From the NCBI GenBank assembly GCA_049999765.1, contig JBNGIQ010008532.1, positions 1 through 60,525 on the forward strand: a DNA stretch of 60,525 bases, given 5' to 3'. Both the position numbers and the translations under genes were made by a program. The notes beneath the pieces were generated by a model. The model saw only the letters and a list, made by a program, of their open reading frames with translations, was not told where the DNA came from and made no database searches. Positions 30,411-41,200 of this stretch are shown here, piece by piece (within the stretch, counting starts at the first letter, position 1; each line of letters starts with the position of its first letter). The stretch is from Phaeoceros laevis (lineage: Eukaryota; Anthocerotophyta; Anthocerotopsida; Notothyladales).

Positions 30411-31407
30411 GTATGCCATATCAGCCTACTAGGGGCAGGTACTGGCCACTCTTCCCTCTACACGAGCCACGCTTCATCCCGTGGCTTTCCTTTGCCCTAT
30501 GGCCGTTTTCAGCCTCCCCAGCCTCTGACAGGCCGCCATCTCCCCCGATGCTTCCCCCCACCTCACGTTTGAAATCGTTCGAGAAAATGAGGCCTCTAAC
30601 TCTTCGGCCCCTTCCTACTTAACGCCTAAGACAAAGCCCTAGCTAAACGTAAATGGCCACGAGAGCACCACTCTGTCTTATTAAAGCACCCAAAAGATCA
30701 CGATATCGACATTCAAGCACATGCTCCCATTGAATCGCTCGACCCACAGTTTGTAAAAATCCATATGACCCAAAAACTATGCCACAATAGCCTTACAATT
30801 TGGCCAATTTATTTTATATAAAATATCTAGATAATGAGTGGCTCAGTTCTTATTAGAAATATCTAGATATCTTTATCCTTCAATAAAATTAGAGTATTTT
30901 TTTCAATGGAAGAATGGGCATAGCTGTGTGACTTTTTGGCACTTGTTTCGACAACAACCCTCACCTTATAATGTTTGTACTTTGGCATCTTTAGAGCTAC
31001 CAAACCAGGCCATTTTGACAAACAATAGTGTTGGGAGACAATTGATTTGTTGTCCTCTTTGCACTTGGAAGAAACTCGCAGCTGGATGACATATAGAACC
31101 AAGCGCGTAGATCAACTTTTGAATGAATTTTGGATGCAACTTCTACCCTTGTAACTCTTTAACCGATATATAAACTTATAAAGTGATGTGTCATTTCACG
31201 AAAAATAAGAAAAATCTGAATGCAACTCTCAAAAGGGGAGAGAAGTTCTACAAGTAGGCAACACGCTCATTTGTCAAACTGCTTGAAAGGGCAATATACT
31301 TCAGTTCAATCCATTCAATCAATAATCACAACCATGAAGAAGAATAAGAAGTTGTACTACGTGCTTATGGGTCCAATTGAGCCACCCGCTCTGATAGAGA
31401 TGATCTT

Positions 31408-31560
31408 GAGAATGCTTCCAAGAGGCCCTAACCCAAGCTCATGTAGTTTTCCTAGTAAGTACCAAGTAGCATATGAAGTCATCTCTTTGAGAATGCTTCC
31501 AAAAGGCCCTAGTCGAAGCTGATCTAGTCTTCCTAGTGAGTACCAAGTAGCGACTTTACC
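31408..31560. repeat. 81-bp diverged tandem duplication
   Basis: gagaatgcttcca starts units at 31408 and 31489, and both continue through aggccctar and cctagtragtaccaagtagc. A partial third piece (cctagtaaatactaagtagc) follows. Confidence 0.75.
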
Positions 31561-31916
31561 TAGTAAATACTAAGTAGCATCTAAAGTCTGCTTGTATATT
31601 TCCAAAAAAAAAAAACCAAAAAAAAGTATTTCCAAAAAAAATATAACCAATCCAGTATCACACTTGTATAGTAGTGGATAGCGGCCTTCAACCCACTTGA
31701 AGTTGAAGGAAGGTTGCTGGAAGCTTCATGTTTGACAAAAGAAACGCGTTTCGATAGTTTACAAATGTATAAATCGCGATTCATTCCAATTTGATTCCCG
31801 TTTCCAGTTTTCATAACACAAAACACCATAATGAAAACCTATTCTATTCTATTTCCCACTGACAGAAATGCCACATAATGACACCACACGAAGTATGGCA
31901 GAAGTACGACTTTGAG

Positions 31917-33335
31917 CTAGGTTTGCACCAAGCGGAATCTATCTAGCCCATTCTTCCCATCCAGGCCCTTTGCGTATACTCCTTGCAAGTATTCTTCGTA
32001 GGTGTAGGCACGATAAGAGGCATGGTGCTGTGGTGATAGAAGCCCAGGTGCAGGTGCCAACAGGTGTTTCTCCTCGGGAGTAATATGAGTGATTATGGAC
32101 AGTCGATTCTTTTCCACGTTCACCACAACCCTGTGAGCAACACTTCGGTACGCATCGTTGGTCAAGGCCTGCATTCGACAGAACAAACGGAGACCCTGCC
32201 TATGTCAAGGAACTCTTGAGCCAGCAGCACACATATGGCTCTGATCTTGAAAGCATGAAAGAATGCATAGGTCTAGCTGAAATCGTGCCTGCATAGTGTC
32301 TCCAACATTCACCACAAAGGCGTAGGGGATTGGCTCCACCGAAACCCACCGGCTATCCTTGAGGGCCTGCAATCCACCCACTGCATCTTGTTGGAGCAGA
32401 GCCAAGGCTCCTCCGTCTGAGTGGCTTTTGATTCCCAGAGTGCGGTCTGGCTCGGGGCAGCGAGGATACATGAGCATGTTCACATACTGTTCCCACCTGC
32501 CCAAGGCTTGGTTCAGATGTCCCGGAGGAAGGCCAAGGTTTACCGCCAGGACAGAGAGTATCCTGTCCGCCAAGGCAGTGACTGCATTTCTGTAGGCAAC
32601 TAGAGTCTCTCTGGAAGAGAAAACCATTCATCAAGCAAGGTTATCTCAGTCAACCATTGATACAGAACACAGCCAGTTGCCTGGTCTAGCAAGGGAAGAG
32701 GTGGAAAGGTGCTGCAGGGAGAGAGGTGGAAACTGTCATACTTGTACTCAGCCAATCCAGAATCCGGCCAAGTCCCAGAGTCAAGCTCCCACCCAGCAGC
32801 AAAACGGTGGCGTAAAGCATCTCTCCAGTCAAGAATCGTCTTCTTATTGTAATTCAAACTGCTTCCAAACATACCCACTGAGCCGTGCACACCAGGTCGG
32901 GGTTTGAACTCCTGCTTTTCGTGTAGAGGCTTGGCAAAAAACTCCTGAGCCAAGTCTGTCATACGATCCATCAAGGAAGTAGGGATTCCATGGTTCACAA
33001 CCTGCAGCCGGTGCTAAAATCTTACTTTGGCAGCACTTGAATTGCCGTCATGCTCTGAAGTACGTTCATAAGGGCTAACCTCCAGCTCAATTGAGTACCT
33101 GGAAGAAACCCCATTCCTTGCAAGCTTGGTGAATTGCTTCCGAGACGCTGGCCCCCTCCGGCCCATCCAACTTGGTCAGGTCTACTACAGGGATGTGAGC
33201 ATCTCGGAGCTCATCCCCACGCTTGGGCTGTTCATCCTCGGATCTCACGTACTCCTCCGGGATTCTGTCGATGCCGGTGTCCACCAGGGCCTGGACTCCG
33301 GTCACCTCCCCTAGCCAGTGATGCCGGTTTTGCAT
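31917..33335 (-). CDS. 2-oxoglutarate/Fe(II)-dependent dioxygenase (DOXC class)
   Basis: A cytosolic oxidase of the large plant class that hydroxylates or desaturates hormones, flavonoids and other small molecules. Four exons on the minus strand: 33335-33099, 33001-32742, 32610-32289, 32168-31917; total 356 residues, the usual length. The N-terminal DIOX_N part has IPVVDLTKLDG and ACKEWGFFQVVNHGIP. The C-terminal jelly roll shows the iron site HSDGGALALLQQD (His, Asp) and SVAHRVVVN (His), with the 2-oxoglutarate-binding NRLSII (Arg...Ser). GLAEYK|ETLVAYR is the exon 2-3 junction. The third intron starts GC (CAG|GCACGA), not GT, yet its acceptor restores GDTMQ|ALTND exactly; reading through instead gives a stop after 23 codons. 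The substrate cannot be told; the start VTGVQALVDTGIDRIPEEYV resembles the LDOX/JOX/DMR6-type branches. Confidence 0.88.
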
Positions 33336-34940
33336 TGCGCAAAGCTTGCCCTAAGCGGAAGAGTGAAAATCTTTGCGACCAGACCACAGATGCTGGAACA
33401 GGTGGAGGCAGTGGTCAGGCAAAGGAGGAGCGCAGCTAAGAAGAGACTAGTGCACGCTCTCTCCAGCACACCTGGTATACAGAATACTGTCGGCATCGGA
33501 CAGTTGAGGTACAGGCGTGGCACGCTCTTGTAGCTCCATTCCAGCTTGTTCGCAACCACCACACAAAAATCTCGTTGCAATGCACCGGTTGGGCGAGCAC
33601 AGCAGGAGTGGATTCACCCACGGTGAAGAGTTGGCTGCCACTAAGGTCTTACTCAAGAGACTCAACGGGGATTGGACGAAAGCAGGACTGAACGAAAGAA
33701 TGTAACGATCAAATACACTGAGATTTGAAAGATCTCACTTGCTAGGGACAGAAGTCAATAATATTAACATATCTCCATATGCTTGAGATTCTGGGCCTGC
33801 TACGTCTACAGTCATACTCCAACAAGTGGTGTATGGGTGCTGGAAATATCTATCATCTTTGACAGCGAAGTGAACAAGCAAAAGGCACCCTCAAAGTGAC
33901 CAACGCTGTAGGTCTCTAACGCTTCAAAGGTTCCCTTTAATTTATTGAACTGAGATGACTTTGCTTCCTCCAAGTAGCCGTCGATAGTCTCGAACAGACT
34001 GGGAGAAGTTGGTAGCTGACGATAAGGTCACAAACTGACTAAAACCAGTGAAACGTGAGCAAGCTTGGTTTGTGAAGTCCCGGAAGCATGGATGGAAATT
34101 GACCGGTTTGAAAACGGTCATCCCAACCTTTTATCCCCGGGTTTTGCAGGTCAGCAACGTGATAATATTTTATTTGCCTTAGTAAAAATTGACCTTTTAA
34201 TCAGGTTTATGACCTTTTTCTCCAAAGGTTTGCAGGTCAAAAGTATGAATTTGAACACTTCATTAACATGATTTTCTTCGTCTTTTAAAAAGGTCAAGGG
34301 TGTAACTTTGTACATAATACCAAATTCTCAAAGAATAAGGCCGTACTGCAAAACCCTTTTAGCAAACCGGTCAAATTTCACCCATGCGCGGAAGGCAATT
34401 CACATGCTTCCATTCCGCTTTTTATGGGGCTAGGAAGTCTGCCCATTATTAGTGCTTCCCAACAAATATACCAAGTGGTACCCAAACACTTAAAGCACTC
34501 CGGTCCAATCATCCCAAACACGGCTTCATTGGGTGCCATTTGGTCTTTCGACTTGTTTTCCATAGTGATAGATTTGAAATGACACGTTTCATTCCAGGAG
34601 CACTACCAGATATAATATGTACACGAATGGTGCATATATGACAACCACCTGACCAACTAGTTGACCACTTGCTCACTTATCATGGGAGCAAATTTTAATA
34701 CGTTAATATGTTTATCTACATATGCACAAACATGAAGTCGTGCACATGCGCATGTAGCAAGGCAGCACCCCAAATGTTGTTGAAGCCTGGAGTGACTCCG
34801 GTCTCCAAAATTCATCAATACATCTGTTTAACCACATGTGCATGTTAATGTGTTTCGTAGTAGAATAAATGAACAACCCATGAGATTTAATCTTTTATAT
34901 AAGGAGCAACTCAAGATAATTGGTCATGGATGGTACATCT

Positions 34941-35000
34941 TTAAATTCTTTCATTGAATTTCATTCGTCATTAAATTCTTTCATTGAATTTCATTCGTCA
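34941..35000. repeat. 30-bp perfect tandem duplication
   Basis: ttaaattctttcattgaatt followed by tcattcgtca occurs twice in a row without differences. Confidence 0.9.
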
Positions 35001-35950
35001 TGAGTGGTAACAGGAAACCAAAATCAAATCAATAAAGCCCATCACTTTCCGTCAAAAGCAATACAGTCAGCGTTCCTCCTTCGCCCTTGGACAAGCGGAA
35101 GTGCTTGCAAGCAGCTTTCAGCTCCTTGGCCCTCGATAAAAACACGTTCCCCAAAACACTAGTCCCATAAATATGGATGTGGTTGTTTGGTACTGCTCAT
35201 TCTACAAAAAATTGCACTCCCTCACATCAGTTTTGCCACTCTCAAAATGGGTCACAAAATCGAAACCGATCTAATTAAGTTCTTAGCAAACGACATAGTT
35301 GAGATCCGCAGAGGACATGCGAATGTTTCCCGCTGCTTTACTGGCAGATGGCCTTCGGAAGAACAAGAAAGGGCATCTATAGCGCCTCCGAAACTGAGTT
35401 AGCGTCGCCGTCAAAACCGTCAAAGTAATTGTGAAAATTTGCTCATGAATTTGTGTTGAACTAGACATGTGATCCCGGAGATTCTGATTTGTTCTTGACT
35501 TTGATAATCAGGGGATGGATCGGGACATGGAACAAAACGCAAAGCAACTGAACCACCCAAGGCAACGGCAAAAAGGAAAAAAAAATGATATGTGGAGATC
35601 GGAGGATATAAAGTGATGTGATTTAACGTGGGAACCCGGGGTCTCATGGCACGTGCCAAATATGCGGCATTGGCGCTAGGCATTGACATTAGATTAAATG
35701 CAAGTCTGAATAACAAATATACCCAATTTGAAGGTGTGACCTTCTCTCTACGTACAATGCGACCCTATAAAACAACATAAGTATAGGGTTACAAGTCCAA
35801 GGCTTGACTACGGATTGCTTATTGAGTTTTTTTAATTTGTACAAGTTTTAATTCCCCATCGGAAAGGAAAATTGTTGGCAACATTCAGCACATAAATTTC
35901 AGATGTCAAATATCAACATGCTCAATGTTACTTTGTCTAAACAAATTCTC

Positions 35951-36090
35951 CTTTGTCTATACAGCTTTTGAACAGATTGAGATCTCCATTACATCCTCCT
36001 TTGTCCATATAGCTTTCGAACAAATTGACGTCTTCATTAGATCGTCCTTCATCTCTATAGCTTTGGATAAATTTATGTCCACTACGTCAA
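35951..36090. repeat. 48-bp diverged tandem repeat, three copies
   Basis: Units start at ctttgtc (35951), ctttgtc (35999) and cttcatc (36047). In one frame they read as a 16-residue repeat, for example FVHIAFEQIDVFIRSS. The frame starts outside any recognisable gene, so I treat this as repeat DNA, not a proven protein. Confidence 0.75.
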
Positions 36091-36572
36091 TAATACATCG
36101 ATATCTAAGTGACATCGAGATGAACTGGTTCCAAATGTGCTGGCATGGAGGAACAAAACCAGTAGTAAAAGCCTAAAGAGAATAGCAAAGATGTCTGCAC
36201 CCCCTTTCCAAGTCGTCATCAATTCCCAATGCCAATGCCAAGAACATTGCACACTCAAGGAATGTCCCATCAAAGTTTTGTCTATCAATACAGATATGGT
36301 ATTTGTTCATGAAAATTATGGTTTTTAAATATCCTAATACTATAAAAACTATGCGATTGCTAAAGCAAGTCTTGGGTGTAAACCCAATCGTAAGAACCAA
36401 AAGAAGGCCCATCAATCACTATAAAAGCATGGGTCCCTTCCTTTTTTTCACATATTATTTGCTAAAGACCAAACGAGTGCTGAAAAATGGGATGAACTTG
36501 GGCAAAGAAGATGCGATGGTGCATGCGTGAAATGTCACGCTGCATGTCCACGACCAGAGAGGGTCGCTAAAG

Positions 36573-36884
36573 ATGGTGACACATGAGCACAAAATGCCGG
36601 GAGAATGTGATTCCTTTTGTAAGGAGTTGCCGGGAGGATGTGATTCATTTTGTAAGAAACGTTACGGTGCACGTTTGAAACATCAGAATATGACAGATAA
36701 TGATTACATGTCCACGATCAGAGAGAAGATGGTGACACACGAGCACAAAATACCGGGAGAATGTGATTCCTTTTGTAAGGAGTTGCCGGGAGGATGTGAT
36801 TCATTTTGTAAGAAACATTACGGTACACGTTTGAAACATCAGAATACGACAGATAATGATTACGCCTCAACCATCATAATATTA
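36573..36884. repeat. 156-bp tandem duplication, open in one frame
   Basis: Two near-identical units start at 36573 and 36729. Each has an internal half-repeat around gatgtgattcattttgtaag. In one frame they give a 52-residue repeat containing PGECDSFCKEL and PGGCDSFCKK, Cys-rich and opening with MVTHEHK. The open frame runs 36573-37046 (157 codons). No promoter, introns or family similarity support a gene; the second unit may simply stay open because 156 is divisible by three. Confidence 0.8.
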
Positions 36885-37600
36885 CAAACAATGATTGTCA
36901 TGGTTCGTATAACCAAGCATCCTACCGTAACTAACTATAGGGGAGCCCCCGCACTCGGCCTTCGCACTAAGCCTTCTTTGGTACTAGGTCTTAAAGAAAT
37001 AATTCATCTGACCTTCTCGTACCAAGTAGACCATCCCACGAGGTGACATATGTGTAAAGCAAAGGTAGGAGTCCTAGACAAGGAGAATCCCGTGATTTGG
37101 AGTGGGACACATGTTCAACACCCAACTACAAATGATGATAATAGAGTGGAGCACACAAGGCAAGAAAACCTAGTATATTTTCTTTAAATAAAATAACAAT
37201 GCAATATGAAGTCCACTTTGGAATTGCACATGGAAGACGAAGAAGTTTATTTCGTGTGTGTGTGACGGGGTAAAACCTACACTCACACAAAGTGAATGGC
37301 CACAAAATAGAGTAATATATGGAAGAGATTCAAGAGAAGGCAACATAAAAAATGATAAAATGAAGTAACATGCAAATTGGTAGCTCCAACTCTAGCCAAT
37401 TACTGTGATCGGTGGATGTGAAAGTCAGCCTGGACATGCAAGCAAGGAGGACCGTTGCTCGCTGGGGGGGGGGAACTGTTGTGTGTGACCGACTGCTGCT
37501 CCGGCGCCATCATGTACTGGACATGGAGAAAGGCTGCCCTACGGCCGGCCGGGCTTAGCTGTAACAAGGTCGGTACAGCCATCTAAACAGGGAGTCCACC

Positions 37601-38241
37601 AGTTTTAAGCGGAGATTTAAAAAATGTGCATCGGCGATCTGTTGCCCGCCCTAGACTAGAGGTGCCGCTAGAGAGTACAGAAAAGGCCAGCCGCCGCCCG
37701 GCCTTGGCGCTGGAGGCAACCGGCGGAGCAGCCAGGGGACCGTGGAGAGCAGGTGCCCGGCCCCGCGTTTGGTGTTAGTCGTTCTCTTTCCCCCGCTACT
37801 GCTGGCCACCAGCTAGCCAGACCAGAGAGAGTCCCCCTCCCACCCCTCCCCACCCCCTTCCATCGTCTGTAGCTGCCTCCCTGCCTGCTTGTGCTGTGTG
37901 TCTGGCTGCTGCTGCTGCTCCTACATATATGCCGCTGCCGCTGCCTCTGCTGCGGCTGCGCGCTGCTGCTGCTGTGCTGTGCTGCGCTGTGCTTGGCTGG
38001 TTGTGGTGTGGTCCTTGTTGGTGCCCTGTTTGCTGCTCGGCTTGCGCCTGCGCCGGGTGCCTGCGCCTTCCTGCTGGCTTCCGAACCTGCCTCGCCGCGG
38101 TGCCCGCCCTCTCCGTCGCCCCCGCTGCAGCACCCTTCCTGGTGGTGGCTGCTGTGCGACTGTCTCCCCCGCTGGCGCCTGGACAACCTCCTCCCCCAAT
38201 GCGCTAGTCGGGCGCCGGGAGGAGCAGCAGGAGCAGTGAGC
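37601..38241 (+). promoter_or_regulatory. TOR upstream region and GC-rich leader
   Basis: A GC- and CTG-rich stretch with tgctgctgctgctcc microsatellites, ending at the TOR start codon. It probably contains the transcription start and leader. I see no TATA box in a good position. The leader carries an upstream ORF (37929-38207). Confidence 0.45.
37929..38207 (+). CDS. Upstream ORF (92 codons) in the likely TOR leader
   Basis: ATG at 37929 opens a 92-codon frame, out of frame with TOR, ending in TAG at 38205-38207, 34 bases before the TOR ATG. It begins MPLPLPLLRLRAAAAVL and is Leu/Ala/Cys/Pro-rich, so the peptide itself may be meaningless. If the transcript starts upstream of 37929, this ORF would reduce initiation at the TOR start or make it depend on reinitiation. 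The transcript start is not visible, so its presence in the mRNA is inferred. Confidence 0.4.
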   Translation: MPLPLPLLRLRAAAAVLCCAVLGWLWCGPCWCPVCCSACACAGCLRLPAGFRTCLAAVPALSVAPAAAPFLVVAAVRLSPPLAPGQPPPPMR

Positions 38242-41200
38242 ATGGCGGCCGGGCCGCTGGCGCAGCTGCAGCAGGCGCACTCCCACTCCCACTCTCCCTC
38301 TCACCATGGCGGGGTGGTGCTGGGGACCCCGGGCTCTCAGGCTCTCGGAGCGCAGGCGGGGATTGTGCAGTCTGGGTCGCTCCACGGCCAGCAGCTGCTG
38401 CTGCACCTGCGCCCGATCGTGGCAGGCCCTGATAGCGTTCGCCGGCTGCTGACTGACCTCGCGAGGAGCTCCACGGCGCAGGTGAGTCCACTGCACCCCC
38501 ATCCCCCTCTTCCATTTGCCCTGTTGCTGCCTGGCAGCCCCGCGCCTCGGCTGGAAGGTGCGGAATTGCGTAGGGTAGGGGTGCGCCGGGACACACAAGT
38601 GCATAATTCGGTGCACCGGGACGCTGGAATTTGGTGGAGGCAGTGCTCTGCTCTCAGGTTTGTGGTAGAGGCTACGTAGAGCCGCCGCTGACCTCTTTCC
38701 TGCCACNNNNNNNNNNNNNNNNNNNNNNNNNNNNNNNNNNNNNNNNNNNNNNNNNNNNNNNNNNNNNNNNNNNNNNNNNNNNNNNNNNNNNNNNNNNNNN
38801 NNNNNNCATCCCCCCTTGGCTGATGGATGACCTCCTCGTCCGGTTGGTGGCCAATGCAGCCGCAGCTGAGTGCTGATTGTGAGTTTGGGACAAAAAATCG
38901 TGCCGGCAGGCTTGAATTTACGCCTTGCGTCTGAATTGCGTGTCAGCAGCTCACGAACTGCTTTGGTGGATGGATGGAGAGAGAGGTCAGGAAGTCGGGT
39001 GGTGCATGGGTGATGAGGCAGTGTGACTGTGTGGCCGCACTGGATGAGCGTCCTGCGTTGCGGCCCCGGTGGGGGGTAATTTGGAAACTCGTTGCCCTTG
39101 CAGTCGGTGAGTTGTTATGCCACCCTCTCATCTGGCAGAGGCTTTTGCTCTGTGATGCTGGCTGACTGTCTGATTCACTCACCGCCGTGTGGCCTGGCAA
39201 AACTTCCGGCTTGTGCCTCGTCCGTTGGCATCGTTTTGAGCAAGGTCCTGAGCAAAAAAGCAAATTTGTCGACAAAACTCTTCCGTTGATTGGGTCAATT
39301 GTGACTGATTCTTTGACACTGTCACATTGACATTGTCAGGTTACTCCGAAAGTGCATCGCCCTGGCCCCTTCCCGGAGGCACACCAAGCTGAGCCCCATT
39401 CCACCCAGTGCATAGGTGCTTGCCATTGTATTAACTCCGTCATGGTCAACAGGAGGCTTTGGCATTGCGCAAGTATGTGGAGGAAGAGGCTCGGGACCTC
39501 GGAGGTGAAGCGTTCACTCGCTTCATGGACAACCTGTACGATAGCATCCAGACTATGCTAGCAAGCGAAGACATGCATGACAACATGGGAGCAGTGCGAG
39601 CTATCCAGGAACTGGTTGATGTCCGTCTTGGTGACAATGCCACCAAGATTGCGAGGTTTGCGTCTTACCTTCGAGAAGTATTTGAAACCAAGCGGGACTT
39701 TGAAACACTTGCAGCAGCAAGCTCAGCACTGGGTCATATGGCCCTGGAAGGCGGTGCGCTTACAGCAGAGATAGTTGAGAGACAGGTTTGTTGCCTTCTC
39801 TCTCTGTGTTACGTGCATGGTGGCTATTAAGTTTGGGTGGAAAAGCTCTGAGAGGTGCATGCTCCGCTTTTGATTGACAAAACCTTCTCCCATCCTGCAG
39901 TTTGAGTGGACCTGTAGATGTTTCCCATCGCGTTGTAGTCATTGCAAATTGGTGGTTGAAAATCTGGTGGGTGTGCTTGTGTTTTGCTCCCTCAGGTCAA
40001 GCATGCACTGCAATGGCTGCAAGGGGAACGGGTGGAGAGCAAGCGGTTTGCAGCTGTTCTCATCTTGAAGGTGATTTGTTTTGATCATCTTTTACTGCAT
40101 GCAGTGCAGACTGCGCATTTTTACAAAAAATGCAGTCCTGCAGAAACCTGGCTGCTTGGCCAATGAGAAGCGTGGATTAGTGATTTGTTGCCTGGGAGGG
40201 GCCTCGTTTTTCATTTTCCCATCTTGTGGATATCGAGTCTCCTTGCCTGTTGTCTGATGTGGACTGCTAAAATTGCGCAGGAGATGGCTGAGAACGCTCC
40301 TACTGTCTTCAACATCCATGTGCCTGAATTTATCGATGCTGTTTGGGTTGCTTTGCGGGATGTAAGCCTTGCAATTCGGGAACGGGCTGTGGAAGCTCTT
40401 CGGGCCTGTCTCTGTGTCATTGAAAAGAGGGAAACCCGGTGGCGTGTTCAATGGTGGGAACTCATGTGTGTTGAGTTCTTCCATTACTCTTTTGTTGATT
40501 TTCAAAGGATTTCTCTGCATCGTGTGTGGCTTTCCAGCTTTCAATGTGATATCTACAAGGTTCTAGAAGGATTATGTGCATGTCTACTCCAGGTACTACC
40601 GGATGTTTGAGGCCACACAAGAGGGTCTTAAGAATGCTAGTGTGGAAAGCATCCATGGATCCCTACTGGCTGTTGGAGAGCTATTGAGGTAAAACCAGGA
40701 CTTCATGTAGCAGGAGTGTGGTGGGCTGTGTAAGTATTTATTGTGAATCCTGTTGCCTTATTTCAGTGCTCTTATGTATCGGTTGTGATTGTAGGAACAC
40801 TGGGGAGTTCATGATGTCTCGGTACAAAGAAGTGGCTGCAATTGTGTTTAAGTACAGGGACCACCGTGATAAGCTTGTTCGACGCAGCATTACTGCTCTC
40901 CTCCCTCGAATAGCTGACTTCCTTAGGGATCGCTTTGTTAGCTCTTATCTACAGGTACTTCGAACATACCTGTTTCTTGGGTTGACATAGTTCATTCCTG
41001 AAACAGATGGTGACAGTTTCTTCATGTTGTGTAGATGTGCATGGAACACCTTCTGGCTGTGATGAGGAATCCTGCTGAGCGTGCAAGTGGTTTTGCTGCG
41101 CTTGGTGAAATGGCTGTGTCTATTGGCCCTGAATTGAAGACCTACCTGCCAGTGATATGTTCATTGCTACGAGATGCGGTATTTCTCCCCTGCCAGTGGT

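Larger units (their letters stand above)
29914..31916. other. Repeat-rich region, no gene recognised
   Basis: It contains the 40-bp satellite (30041-30190), an inverted-repeat block (30190-30410), AT-rich sequence, and an 81-bp-period duplication from 31408. No protein similarity was found on either strand. Confidence 0.5.
33336..37600. other. AT-rich intergenic region with tandem repeats
   Basis: About 4.3 kb with no recognisable gene. It contains a 30-bp duplication (34941-35000), a 48-bp periodic block (35951-36090) and a 156-bp duplication (36573-36884). Two of these periods are multiples of three and keep frames open by accident or selection. Open frames just upstream of the dioxygenase (33311-33700) lack conserved motifs. 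Confidence 0.5.

Noticed and set aside
37668-38706. Long open frames on the minus strand opposite the TOR leader and first exon
   Set aside because: High GC content keeps all frames open; they lack conserved motifs, and TOR exon 1 accounts for the region.
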